A stretch of 64,000 nucleotides of DNA. Source: Hymenoscyphus infarciens. Lineage: Eukaryota; Ascomycota; Leotiomycetes; Helotiales; Helotiaceae. Position numbers and translations under genes: made by a program. The stretch's first letter is position 1. Each line of letters starts with the position of its first letter. Below, piece after piece: positions 46,494 through 59,032 of this stretch. The stretch lies in NCBI GenBank assembly GCA_001414345.1, contig LLCB01000078.1, forward strand, positions 1 to 64,000. The letters are read 5' to 3'. The notes under the pieces are model-generated. The model was given only the letters and a program-made list of their open reading frames with translations, made no database searches and was not told the origin of the DNA.

Positions 46494-47513
46494 CGGGGGC
46501 AGGAAAACGGTCCTCCGCTTTCAATTAATTATGTGCTTCCTCCCTCCTCAATCATGCCTGAGATGTTTCGATGTAGAACTGAAGTGTATAGGGTGTCTGG
46601 GTTCGCGATTTGTCGCGCGGGCGGTCGGACTGTGAATGTGAATGTGATTGGAAATTAATGGGTAGAATGGTAGGCTGGCTGCTGTCGGCGCAAGTTGATG
46701 AAATGAAAAAGGTGACGGACGTCGTACGAAGGACTGTGGGAGAGAGAGTGATGAACGAAAGGGCGAGGAAATTTAATGGACAGTGAAGGTCGCCGGGTTT
46801 CGTAAGGAGAGTTATGATTCCAGATCTGAGAGTTGGGTGTGTAGTGTGGTGGTGTTGTGTTAAAAAGCTAGTTTCATGGAATACGGTGGCCAAAGGCCAC
46901 AATCGCGTCCAAGCGCTCTCCATCTCATCTCCATCTCGCATCCAACTTATCGATTGGCTACGAACCAGGGCACGCAGGGGGTTGAGATTAAAGAATTACC
47001 ATCGGCATCACATTGGATCAAATGCATTAAATCATTCAATTTGGCCTGCATACGGACGAGGAATCAGAGAGAGTCTTGAAGTCATACCGAGAGAGATCAT
47101 GCAGGTACAAAATGATGGACAAAAATGGTTGCCGCCTCAGCAGAGATGGTGTGGAGAGGCAAAAGGGGGGATCTCCGGTAGTTGCACCATAACGGCAAAC
47201 TCAAAGTGCAAACAATGGGAACAAAATACCGAGAGTAGGTTGGAAGACTTCTTGAAGAACAGCAAACACTAGAAACCAAATCTGTATCTAAAATAATTAA
47301 GACCCAGTAGTTCTTCCCCCGATCACAGTTGAGCCTCGGTCAACGGCCCTAATTTTATCCGACGCTGATTGTCTGATCACGTGCCATACGCTCAAGCCAA
47401 GCTCCTAATGCCAAGCCTTTCTCTAGGAACTTCAAAATCGAACCACTCCACTCCACCTGCAAGCTCTCAATCACCTTTTACAACAAACATCCACCCACCA
47501 AACACATATCAAA
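46494..47513. other. Divergent intergenic region
   Basis: Promoters of the ERF2-type gene and of the small membrane protein gene. A 152-codon plus frame (46814-47272) has no recognisable domain and is not called. Confidence 0.5.
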
Positions 47514-48347
47514 ATGTCAGGAGCAGTCGGAAAAGTCGCAGCGCAGGTTGGCAAGGCCGCAGGTAACAGCGCCAATGCAGGCGTCGTTAGCAAGGGCGCA
47601 AAAAGAGATCCCGAGCTTTATGTATGGAGTTGCGTCGGGTCCCATCCGTCCCAGCCACCACTAACATTCTCTGCTAGATCTTGGGAGCTATTATGGCAGG
47701 CGCTACTGGGTTGGCAGGATATTATTTAGGTTCGTGCCCCTCTATCCGGACTCGTAGGACATCAATTGACCTCCTGCGTAGGCGCAAAGCCAACATCTTC
47801 CACATCCGAATCGACCGTCAACGTCGCGAAAGACAGCATGCCATGGCAAAAAGAGGGAGCGGGAGATGCGGCTAGAGAAGATTTCAAAGTCAGTATTACT
47901 AGGGGAGGTGCTAGATTGTGGTTCATATTCTGCATATGTCCCTCAAAGCATCTAGGACATGCCACTCCCCCAGGTGTTATTTTGAACATTTGAATGCTAA
48001 TTTTCTTCTAGTACTCTTACCACCCAGTTCGTTTCCTCTGTCCTCCGGATAATGGGTAGTTGTCTAATATATATTTAGGGCGGAGATCCAAGAAACCCAC
48101 CAAAGGAAGCACCAAGTGCACTACACTCTGTGATTGTTCCAAATGTCAACTTGCCAAAGGTACGCACCACTTTCATTCCGGTCAAAAGTTGCTGTTCTTT
48201 GTGAAGAGCATTGAACCTTTTATTCTTCCGTTCGGGATGCTATGATGCTATTTCAATTAGGAGGTCGAGATTTGTCAGACCGCATGCTAATTGGCTATAC
48301 AGGAGCTACACGACAAGTACAACAAGTGGGGTAAAGATGGTTACTAG
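47514..48347 (+). CDS. Small conserved fungal single-TM protein
   Basis: Six exons, 47514-47621, 47678-47729, 47782-47888, 48012-48026, 48079-48159 and 48303-48347, give 135 residues; all junctions close the frame. The N terminus (MSGAVGKVAAQVGKAAGNSA) is Ala/Gly/Lys-rich. One hydrophobic segment, LGAIMAGATGLAGYYLG, lies at about 38-54. The polar C-terminal part contains MPWQKEGAGDAAREDFK, YSYHPGGDPRN, APSALHSVIVPNVNLPKEL and a final YNKWGKDGY. I recognise this layout from fungal hypothetical proteins, probably mitochondrial inner-membrane, but know no function. The very short fourth exon (15 nt) would be missed by most gene finders. Confidence 0.82.
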
Positions 48348-49459
48348 ACACTTTGGGTAAAGTTCAGAGGAGAGATTGCGGAGTTGGGTTGAAGTCCCAG
48401 TTGTAGATATGTTAGAATGGGAACTCGCCTTTTTTGTTTGTACCACAAATGCGATACTCGAGATATCGAACACACGAAAATGCCACTTAATCCACCAGAG
48501 CATTGACATTGACTTTTTTATTTTCCAAGCGAATATGTCGGGGATCGTGCAGTGTTTTACTTTCTGCATTTTGACTCACTGTGTTTAGAGATGATGTAAG
48601 TGAATTACTTAGTACATGTGGTATCTGTAAGATGTAGCCCAGTATTTTCTCTCCCTCTAATTCAACCACTCACTTGATTCATAGAAATATTTACTAAATA
48701 TTAGTAAGTAATAAGTTACTTACGGCTCGGGTCTTCGCAGTGCTTAGTGTTTTGGACTACTAAAAAGTTTTTATATTTCTTTAATCAAATGATGTTAGAT
48801 GTTAGGTAGTCAATTGTCAAATCTGGAAAGCAAATTTGGCCCCCACTGTAAATGCCATGTGTTCTTCAGCCTTGTCTCCAATCACCCTACCTAGCCACAC
48901 AAGCTCATATGCACGCTTTACCTCATTGGTGTTGGGGCTGTTCTAAATTGGGATTTCGACACCTGGATGATCCGTCTGTTCACAGCCCATTGTCAGTGTT
49001 TCGCAAGCAGCTAATAAACTTTCATGTCATTGTAAAAAGTGCCGCGTTTCATGAGATGGTGATTGTTATTTAATTCTGTTTTGAAATGTAAAAGATAAAG
49101 AAGGGGTTGTGTTGTGAATTAATTCTGATGTGAGGAGTGAGCTGAGACTGGGGTCAAGCTTAGCCTGGCCAGCGATCTGGCTTGATCCCAATTACTGGAA
49201 AGGGATACGGACGGCGCGTGGAAATTTCTCCTGACCGAACACCATCACCTTTCCCACGACAACCTCCCAAGGCGATTGATCGATTGATCAATTTCAATGC
49301 TCTACTTTTAATCTTGAAGGCGACTTCTTTCTTTCTTAAGAACTGCCATCGTTTTCCTTGACTGGGTACTTTTCAACGACTCGGCCCGGGCTTTGAAAGC
49401 TCCAGTTTCGCAGCCTCTCCTGGCCTCCAGCTTTCCATCCCATCTACCAAATCGCAACC
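48348..49459. other. Intergenic upstream of the PMT gene
   Basis: No gene or RNA was seen. An A+T-rich left half is followed by a conventional promoter-like region near 49200-49459 with CT-rich tracts. Confidence 0.5.
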
Positions 49460-52400
49460 ATGGCGAAACCAGCCACCTCGGCGCCGGCGAGGGTATCTAG
49501 AAGTCCTCAACCGCCTGCGAAGAAGGCAAAAAAGCATACGGATTATAGTTCTGAAGGAGTGGCAGACCACGATGTCTTCCTCCTGCCTGGATCAGACTAC
49601 CAGGTTATGCTCGTTATTACGGTGCTCGCAGCAGTTGTTCGATTATTCAGGATATACCAGCCAAGTAGTGTTGTCTTTGATGAAGTGCAGTACGTTTTCC
49701 CCAATTCCCGAGTGGGTGGCGCATTCTAACCAAAGTGTTTGAATAGCTTCGGAGGATTCGCATCCAAATATATCAAGGGGAAATTCTTCATGGATGTCCA
49801 CCCACCTCTCGCAAAATTACTTCTCACATTGGCTGGATGGTTAGCTGGTTTCAATGGCGACTTTGATTTCAAGGATATTGGAAAGGATTACCTCGAGCCT
49901 GGTGTGCCATATGTGGCTATGAGAATGCTGCCAGCTATCTGCGGTATCCTCTTGGTTCCAACTATGTTCTTGACTTTGAAGGCATCTGGATGTAGAACTG
50001 TGACTGCGGCTTTGGGCTCTTCCCTGATCATATTTGGTATGCAAACCATATCCTATCTCTTATATACATTCGCTAACGTATTTAGAAAATGGTCTCCTCA
50101 CTCAAGCCCGTTTGATCCTCCTCGATTCCCCTCTTATGATCATGACCGCTTTTACAGCATTGGCATTTACATCTTTCACCAACCAACACGAGCAAGGACC
50201 AAGCAAGGCTTTCCAGCCCACTTGGTGGTTCTGGCTTGCTATGACTGGTCTTGGATTGGGCGCAACAGCAAGTGTCAAATGGGTTGGACTTTTCACAATT
50301 GCTTGGGTTGGCAGCTTGACCCTTCTTCAATTGTGGATCTTGCTTGGAGATGTCAAGACCGTCACGCCAGTAAGTTTCGTTATAATCTATAAAAGAGCAG
50401 AAACTGATGAGTATAGCGTATCTTCGCCAAACATTTCGTTGCCCGTATATTCTGCCTTATCATCATCCCAATCGCCTTCTACATGGCCATGTTCGGAATT
50501 CACTTCCTTTGCCTCACAAACCCAGGTGACGGAGACGGATTCATGAGCTCCGAGTTCCAAGCTACTCTCAACTCCAAGTCTATGCAAGATGTCCCGGTCG
50601 ACGTTGCATTTGGCAGCAGAGTCAGTATCAGACACCACAACACCCAGGGAGGGTATTTGCATTCGCATAACCTCATGTATCCCACCGGTAGCAAGCAGCA
50701 ACAAATTACCCTTTACCCACACAAGGATGAGAACAACGCCTGGCTTTTGGAAAACCAAACTCAACCACTCGATGCTGCTGGAAACCCCGTCAACGGATCA
50801 TACGCTTGGGACCCGATAAGCCCACCAAGCTTTATCATGGATGGTGATACTGTCAAGTTGTACCATACCCCAACCCACCGCCGTCTTCATTCTCACGACG
50901 TCCGTCCACCAGTTACCGAGGCCGACTGGCAAAACGAGGTTTCCGCTTATGGTTATGAAGGTTTCGAGGGTGATGCGAACGATTTCTTCAGATTTGAGAT
51001 TGTCAAGAGTATGTCTGATGGTGCTGAGGCCTCTAAACGTATCCGCACTATTCAAACCAAGTTCAAACTTGTTCATGTCATGACTGGCTGTGTTTTGTTT
51101 TCTCACAAGGTCAAGCTTCCTGAGTGGGCTTCAGAGCAACAGGAGGTTACCTGTGCTAAGGGAGGAACTCTGCCAAACAGTGTCTGGTATATTGAACAAA
51201 ACGAGCACCCTCAACTTGGCGAAGGATCTGAGAAAGTCAATTACAGAAACCCAGGTTTCTTGGGCAAATTCTGGGAGTTGCAAAAAGTCATGTGGCACAC
51301 TAATGCTGGCCTTGTTGAATCCCACGCATGGGACTCTCGCCCATCATCTTGGCCTATCCTCCAACGTGGTATTAACTTTTGGGGCAAGGACAACCGTCAA
51401 ATTTATCTCATTGGCAACCCAATTATTTGGTGGAGTTCTACCTTGGCTATCCTTATATTTGCCGCCTTCAAAGGGCTCGCAGTTTTGAGATGGCAGCGAG
51501 GCTTCAAGGACTACGATAACACCATCTTCAAACGTTTCGATTACGAGATTGGTACCATGGTTCTTGGATGGGCATTTCACTACTTCCCATTCTACCTCAT
51601 GCAACGTCAGCTTTTCCTCCATCACTACTTCCCCGCTCTTTATTTCGCCATCATCACCCTTTGCCAAATATACGATTATGTCACCGCTCGTATTCCAGGC
51701 GTCGGACTCCGCGAGAACCCAATCATTGGTCGTGTCGGTGCTGTTCTATTCTTGGGTCTCAGTGTTGTTGTCTTTGGACTTTACTCACCTCTTTCTTACG
51801 GCAACCCATGGACACAATCCGCTTGCAACAAAGTCAAACTCTTCGAGTCTTGGGACTTTGATTGCAACACTTTCCTCACCGATGTAAATATTTCCCCTGT
51901 GGTACTCCCAAACCGTGGCCGGAGGTAGCTGCGATATTTTCTCTCGTATACTAATTTTCGTAGTACTCTCAATACGCTACTCAGGTTGTCAACTCAAATG
52001 AAAACGTCCACAAGACCGATTCTCCTTTGATCCCAACCGAAGCTGCCGTCGTTCCACCACCAGCCGATGGCGCCCAGCAACCTCTCAAGGAGGAGGACCG
52101 AGCTGGCATTTCTGAAGCCCCTGAGGCTGTTATGTCTGCGCCACCAGAAGGACTTCCGTCTGGACAAAGTGTTCTCTCGCGTGAAGAGAAGGTTGAATAT
52201 AGAGATCAAGATGGCAATCTTTTGGATGCTGAACAAGTCAAGGCCTTGGAAGGCAAGGTCAGCTTCAAAACTCGTTATGAAACCAGAACACGCATGGTGG
52301 ATGTGGATGGCAACGAGATCAACCCACCTCCTGAGGAAGCCGGAGTTGCTCCTCCTCATCCAGATGTCGATGGACCAGATTCATCGACCATTAAAAAGGC

Positions 52401-52518
52401 CGAGCAAAATTCCGCAGATGGCAAGGCAGTCGAGGCGGACGAGAGTAAGGAGGCCAAGTCGGAAACCGGAGCAGCGAAACCCGCTAGTGAAGGGAACGAG
52501 GCTACTGGTGCTGTATAG
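49460..52518 (+). CDS. Dolichyl-phosphate-mannose protein O-mannosyltransferase (PMT)
   Basis: Five exons, 49460-49689, 49747-50036, 50086-50369, 50417-51883 and 51964-52518, give 941 residues. The catalytic acidic pair lies in FDEVHFGGFASKY (across intron 1), followed by DVHPPLAKLL. The N-terminal multi-membrane-segment half spans about 50-300, with the lumenal MIR region at about 310-540 (GGYLHSH, SKQQQITLYPHKDENN, RLHSHDVRPP). The C-terminal membrane half ends near LFESWDFDC. A cytosolic tail of about 185 residues follows (VEYRDQDGNLLD, then Ala/Glu-rich), longer than in yeast enzymes. PMTs transfer mannose from dolichyl phosphate to Ser/Thr in the ER lumen. It belongs to the PMT1/PMT2 type rather than PMT4, I believe; I could not settle the subfamily. 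Confidence 0.95.
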
Positions 52519-54674
52519 AAGGCAGGGCGTGATTAAAAAGATACTCTTTTTTCATTTGTTTATTGTTGGGATATTTGGGGGTCACTTTGGGACTGGGATG
52601 TGTTTTTAAACAAGGGCGGACTTTCGAAAAAGATCATGCCAATGTATACTATGAAAAAAATGCACATGAGACGGGGCGGTTCTTAGTAATTTGATAGCGT
52701 TACTAGACTTTTCTTTTGGTATAGAATCCTTGTTTTTCCCTTCATAATTTTGCTTCTGTGGTTTCTTCCCTTGGGGTTTGCTGTGCGATTTTCCTGCTTT
52801 ATAATGTTCCAGTAATTGTAAACCAAGATCTCCCTCTCTTCTAATTTGTTTTTGAAATTTGCTTGGTACATGGGGTTCGTTACAGACTTGTGCCCCTATA
52901 AGGTGCCTTCCAAGGATGTGTGGGGCCGGGTTGAGTTACTGTGGTAGCGCTGAACACAGGGCTCGCAACACTTTTGAGCCTCTCACTTGAACTCCTACAG
53001 CCCTCCCAGTAACTGACAAGACGGCCGTCATCCAAAAACGCTTGATCTACACTATATGGATACCCAGCCACTTACTAAAAAGCGCTATACCAGCGGTTTG
53101 ACAAGATCAATCCGACTAAAGTGCGCGCTCTCTGCTCTCTGCTATCCAATTAAGCGGATAGTTACAGTATGCGGCATGGTTCGTATGATGCTTTCCGCCC
53201 AGGGGAGAGAATCTTGGCGGGGGAATGAAAGGAACCCAAAACACTATTCAAAGAGGGCCATCTACACCAACTTTTCGTCCAAATACCGAATCGAAAGCAA
53301 GGGTAAGCGCATTTTTCCTCCTCGTTCGGAAGTCCCAAAATTTGGAAAAGACGGGCAAGGCCGGAGCTACCCGTCACCACCAGACGAGTACCTGGCTCAC
53401 CAAAACCAAATTCATGGGAGAGTGATCAAAACAAACCAACTACTAAAAATTGCACTGAAACTCGCACAAATTTCTTAAGTCTTCTAACTTCCACCTTTCT
53501 TTTTATGCCATAGCAATCCACTAATTGATCACCATATCGCGTGACAGGCCTTCTCGGGGTAGCCACCGGGTTAGAAATGCGGAAATCCAATCATCATCGG
53601 GGTAGTACGTTATCGACACCATTTATCCTCAAATTCATGGACTTAATTGACGAAGTTCCGTAGGTAGTGATGTGACTTCGCAATTTCAAGAATTCATCAT
53701 GGAAGAAGGGAGGTGGGAGCGGAAATGTGACATAGTAGAACTATTGCCTAAAACTAAAAGCGAGGTGTACAACTATTGGCACTTCTACTTTCAGAGACGG
53801 CATACAGCACTCCTTTTCCCAACATGCGCCCCCGCAAGCCATGGTACGCTATTTAGTTTGCTGACTTTGTTATACTTAAGTTGTCCGTGAGTGGAGAGAA
53901 GGGGCTGGAATATTGAATGTGGACTTCAGTCCAGACTTTATCACTGCACCTCTCGTTTTTTTCTCATAACTAGGTTTTGATATAGCATTTCAAGTCAATC
54001 AGAAGAATTCAAGGGTCGGTTCTAAAATATTTTGGTTCCTCCGCCAAAGAGATTCAACAAGAAAGGGGATAGACTTCTTTCTCTTCTCGCTTAGTTTACA
54101 ACAAGTCTTCGTAAACACCAAACTGACTGTCATCCTCCCATTTTCCCCATTCTCTGTTCACTCAGTATTGGCTTGTAGGCGACGACAATATGGGCGTAAA
54201 AGTGATCATGCGGGTCTATTACTATCCCGAGGGAATGTCAGCGAGGATTCGAGTAAGGGGAGTTCTGTTTCTACTATATATCTACGTAAAGTAATTTTCT
54301 CTAGATGCCGTGGCACACTCCATTTGTACTGTCAATTTTTTGTTTTGTGTAACTATCGGGTGTCTGACCTAATATCAACCTCGAATCCTTCAGCCTCGTT
54401 CATCCATCTTGTTTCCTTTTGCGGCGCAGTTTATGAGAATATAAAGAAGAACGATGTGGACTTGCTCTAGAGTTTTGTACAATCTTCAAACTGATGCCGA
54501 ATCAAACCTTCTGTACACTCTATCATCAAGCGAGGCCTCATCGTGAGTCCTTTCCCATTGAGTCTCTCCGAAGCACTGCAACCAGCCCCCCAATCCTCCA
54601 TTCACGGCTTGTCGACAAGTACAAGTCAATACGCCATATCTGAAGAAGTCCCAGGGAAGGAGGAGAAGGAAACT
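52519..54674. other. Intergenic, no gene supported
   Basis: 3' flank of PMT and 2 kb without a recognisable gene. Frames at 53056-53478 and 53672-53890 lack domains or homologous motifs visible to me. Confidence 0.5.
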
Positions 54675-55024
54675 GGCCTGTAGATCCAATCTTCGAAGCT
54701 ATCAGACTAAAACCTAACTCTCGCCATACTGATCACGAGACCTACATCGCCAAATTTCTCGAACGCATTGATAGTGGTCAGGGAACAGACATCTTCATGG
54801 ACGCCTCGAATAGCTCCGCAAATCCCGTTGGATTAACTCCACAAGAACAGATTGAAACAATCCCATCTATCTTCAAGAACATGGAAACCTCTCCCACTCT
54901 TACTCCTGGTCCGGATATCAATATAGTTTTACGGTATGCGTCAATTGTCGGAGATGAAGTAGTGGTAGGAAAACTCTTGGAAAAGATAGATAGAGGAAGT
55001 GAAAATGAAAGAAGCAAGGGATAG
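54675..55024 (+). other. Unclassified open frame, possibly a gene fragment
   Basis: An open frame follows a TGA near 54636 and reads about 116 codons to the TAG at 55022-55024, with the first ATG only at 54797. Composition looks protein-like (DPIFEAIRLKPNSRHTDHET, GPDINIVLRYASIVGDEVVV, KLLEKIDRG) rather than random, but I cannot name a family. It could be the last exon of a gene whose 5' part has decayed, or a chance frame. Confidence 0.3.
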
Positions 55025-56116
55025 GATTGTTAAGATGGTTTTGTTTTATACTGTTAGTTAGATGAAAGCAGATTCGGTAAGGGTTTAAAGAGATTAGACT
55101 TTGGAAAAGGATGTGAGGGTAGATCATGACTTAGTGAAGAGAGTTGCTGTTGAGTTGTTGGGCAGCACTTGGAGGGATCCTTGTCAGAGCAGGGGTAATG
55201 TTGTGTATTCGAAAGGTAGTGTTGGATATTGTGCATTTTCTTTTTGTACTTTGGGATGGGAAGGTTAATGAGGATGGCTATAAGTTCTCCATGCCTGGCA
55301 AGACGACGGGATGGTGGAGCTAAGTAACTTTGACTGACAAGAACCGGGAAAATCTACAGCCCCTTAACAACATGGAGCTGAACGAGAAGCGAAAGCAGAT
55401 ACAGGGGAAGGGCAGTGGAAGAATATATCATTGTACTCGGACTAGAACTTTAGCATAATGTTCGCAGGCCTTTGTCCCCCAAATCTTGACAGGAGCAAGC
55501 CAAGGAAGGGATGTGACGTTGTTGGCTACTTGGGGTCAATGTGCCCAATGTACTCTGTAGAAATTCCACATGCATCATTGAAAGTGCTCACCGACTTGCA
55601 ATCGAAACTCGTCCTCCATACCATGGCGGCTTGGCCAGACGAACAACCTGGAACCACGGTACTGGAGAAACATGTTGGGTCAACAGAACACGACACCGAA
55701 GTGGTGCTAAGAGGAGTGGGACAAGAGGTAGAAGAGCCGTTTCTTGTTTTAAATAGCTGGGGAGTCGGAAGTGTTTGGGGGTTGTCAATTTACACGAGGT
55801 GAGGGGGCGGAGGGCGAGTGGGAGTCAGCGAAAACGTTTCTTACAGTATCAACTGACGTTTATCATACTCTTTCTCTTCGATTCCTTTTGATCTTGGTGT
55901 ATGTAATGTAATACATGGGCAAGAAGAGATTCCTCACTCACCACAACGTGCTCCCCTGCTGGTTGATTATTCAAAAGCGGAATCCTTTCTAACAACAACC
56001 AATGTTGTGACTGGAGTAACGATGAATGGAGGCGGATCACAAAAACCGTTTCCGGTTAATTGAAACACAAACTTGATCGATGCATAACTTTTCCTCGGGT
56101 ACAAAGTTTATGTACA
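55025..56116. other. Intergenic, no gene supported
   Basis: A 114-codon plus frame (55458-55802) overlaps two other frames and shows no domain. Nothing else was recognised. Confidence 0.45.
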
Positions 56117-57048
56117 TCAAAAGTGATCTCCAACTTCAATTGAAACGCCTCCTCCGTACCAGAGGTCCCGTGATCGTATTTCGAGCCCTCTTTCGGCCCC
56201 AATGTACCATTCAAGCCCAGTGCGGTCTTTCCCACCCTTGTCTTGCGATGTGTTCTCCTTCGAGAAGTACTGCTCCTCAAGCCAGGCATTCAGCGACTCT
56301 AGTTTTTCTATCCATAACTCCATTGCTTTCCTATCACGATGCTCTTCTGTTTTGACAAAGCGTGCCACTGTCATATGGCTTGAAGTTGTCGAATAGCGTG
56401 CAGCGACTTCAACTCCATTCTGGGAACATAAATTCGAGAAATCTGTGCGAAGATGGAGGTATGTGTATTTGTCCTCGTCGGGGCTGCTCCTATCCTCACC
56501 CGCTGCAGGAAGGAACGAGAGAGCGATAGCGAAATCGTCGAAGCTCAGTTTTGGTTTGACGAGCCGTGTTCGATGGGTGAGAGTATAATTGACCATTTCT
56601 TTCAGGCATGGCTGAAGTTTCTCCGCACATGAAGCTACCTCTTCGGGTGTTGCCGTATGTACGATCTCGAGAACAGTCATATGCAAAGACTGGAGTGGCG
56701 TAGTCCATATACCTAGACAACAGATATGATTCAGAAGAGCGACCAAAGAAAACTCGTGTGGGAAATGGTCGTACCAGGAGCCAAGGAGAGCAGTTCTTTC
56801 TGGATCTCGGCAATTACGCCCATCACGGCTTTTGTAGGTCTTGCCCAAATACATAGGTTGTTCCTTGGGTCTACGTATTCTGGGTCATTGACATAGTTGA
56901 TCAAGTACTGATCTGTCCTCACGCCCTTGAAGTCATCACTCAGCATGCGCTTCTTCAGATCTTCGTTCCTCTTCATGCGTTGATTATCACAAAGGCGTTG
57001 GATGACTCGGGGGTCATCATTTGCACTCTTGATAAAATCATCAAACAT
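56117..57048 (-). CDS. 2H phosphoesterase family protein
   Basis: Two exons, 57048-56775 and 56712-56117, give 289 residues. The two histidine motifs of the LigT/2H superfamily are present: LHMTVLEI with H102-x-T104 and SHMTVARF with H204-x-T206. The preceding RPTKAVMGVIAEIQKELLSL helix and the spacing of about 100 residues also fit. A helical N-terminal region (MFDDFIKSANDDPRVIQRL) is typical of fungal members. 2H enzymes act on 2',3'-cyclic phosphates or 2'-5' linkages in RNA or nucleotides; the substrate here is unknown. No signal peptide, so cytosolic or nuclear. The region downstream on the plus strand side holds an F-box-like remnant. Confidence 0.85.
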
Positions 57049-57370
57049 TGTTGGAGTGTTGGTGAAAAGTAGGAAACCAATTATTCGAAAGTGAGCTGCA
57101 TAAATCACATGACATTCTCTAGATTCCAGCCACTAGCAAGCCCTAGGCCCCATATTTACTTGGAACCCCGCCCCCTACCTAATATTTCCGCTTGCTGTCG
57201 GTCCTATGTTGGTGAGTGCCATTACTCCATCTTTCTATCAAGATTTCATCCCGTTATCAATTCCAAGACACTACCGAACTCTAAACAGTGACTGGTAAGC
57301 GAGTCCAATTATGTTAGAATTACTTCTAACCGGCCTGCCATAGCAAACCTTTCAACACGATGAATTTACA

Positions 57371-58330
57371 GGACCTCCTCATTGCCCCAATGAGGTCTTG
57401 ACTAAGATATTTATCCAGCTCGTGGGAACACATGCGCATCCTCCACCCATGGGGACGTGGTTTGGATGCGGACTTTCGACGTTATCTCGATTCTTCTCGG
57501 ATTTAATACGTCCCCTCATCTACTAGACAAAGATTACTATTTCTTTCCCAAAATCAGGTAACGCATTTCGATGCTCGCTATTACTACAGGGTTTGAAAGA
57601 GAATCCAGAAATTGCCCCATTGGTAGCGGAGGTGGAGCTCTAGTCAGAAGCTACTATTAACCAGGACAGTACTGTTGAAATGGCGAACCAGTTGCTCGCA
57701 ACTTTACCAAATTTGAGAACACTAGTGATTCAAGCACCGCACACAAAGAAAAGGTGAAAACTGTCACTTTGTTTGACAAACAACTTACGATAAAGACTGT
57801 GAACAAATATTTAAGTCTTCCGCGCCTAGAGAGATTGACGATTGGTTCTCAAGTGCTTGGAGCTTTCGACGAATTAGATACTACCATATAGCATTTATCT
57901 TTACGAATATCGGATTTAAGTGGAGGGCATTACCACATACCCCCAAAAACACTTTGCGTAATTTTCAAATCCCATCCCAAGATCACTTTATTTCGTGGTC
58001 CACTTTTTGGCACAGGGAAACATAATCCCAATTTACATTCTTACACTCAAATAGAAACCTTGCTCTCGCCTCTTCAAATATCGCATGCGTTGGTTCCTTT
58101 ATAGAATTCTCTTGAACAGTTGCAATTACTCCCATGCCGGTGTCTTTGCAACCGGCCTGGCAGAGCTCATGATGGTACAAGAATGGATTTAAGTATGATG
58201 ACTAACTTACGCATTCTTCAATGCCCTTCCAAGTGCTTCTTCCCACCTCATGTGGGGGGAGTGGCACTATCGAGAGCAGGCTTGTATAAGCTGCTTCCAC
58301 CAACACCTAGGCATGATCTGAGTTCGGATT
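57371..58330 (+). pseudogene. F-box-like protein remnant
   Basis: A decayed reading frame starts with NEVLTKIFIQL, an F-box core. It continues with SLLLQGLKENPEIAPLVAEVEL, cut by TAG at 57641-57643, then MANQLLATLPNLRTLVI. After a frame change it reads YLSLPRLERLTIGSQVLGAF and a TAG at 57889-57891. The C-terminal part, MTNLRILQCPSKCFFP with LYKLLPPTPRH, lies near 58197-58320. The order is that of fungal F-box proteins with leucine-rich tails. Several stops and frame changes rule out a working gene. Confidence 0.6.
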
Positions 58331-59032
58331 GTTGCACACGGAGTAAGGCCCGATGGCACTGAAGATACCATTAATGAATCGAATCTCGTGGCAGGTAAAT
58401 GAGTGTTGGAAACGAAAGTTAATTCAAGTCTCAGTGACGGGCTTGCATAATGATATCGTCATTCTCCAGCTTAAGAAAGTAGGTATAAGTTCGGAAAGTT
58501 TTGAAAGATCTAGGAGGTGTTTGTAATTATTTAAAAGTTTCTTAAGCAATTCTAGAGGTGTATTACTCAAATCATGAGAGAATGTAGGGTACACAGAACT
58601 ATGAATTGATCTCACCAGCCCTTGAGAAATATGACACACATACAGAACGTGTAACTTCTCAAGGTAGGTATTGTGAAGTAGGGACAACTTCTGCGGAATG
58701 AAAGGTTATACTGCACGCACACATCACATCAAACTGAAACTGCCCATGAAGCTCTCCAAAAACTCAAAAGGGGCTTCGCTTCATGATCACCAGGATAAAT
58801 CCTCGGACTTTTTGAGCCACTCGGTCCGAAAACAGGAGCGGCGGAAAGCGCCATAGTCCAGCCACGATGACATCATTTCCACGAGGCTGGAAGGGGGAAA
58901 TTTAGTCCATTTCGTCACTGACAAACTAGTACAAAACAAACAACTCAACACCTTTATCAAGCAACAAAAGCGACGGTCAATAATCAATAATCAACAACAC
59001 GCCAAAACCAAAGATCTAGCAAGTACAGCAGG
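58331..59032. other. Intergenic, promoter side of the RRT8-like gene
   Basis: No gene supported. The last 100 bp are CA/AAC-rich, as in many fungal leaders. Confidence 0.5.
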
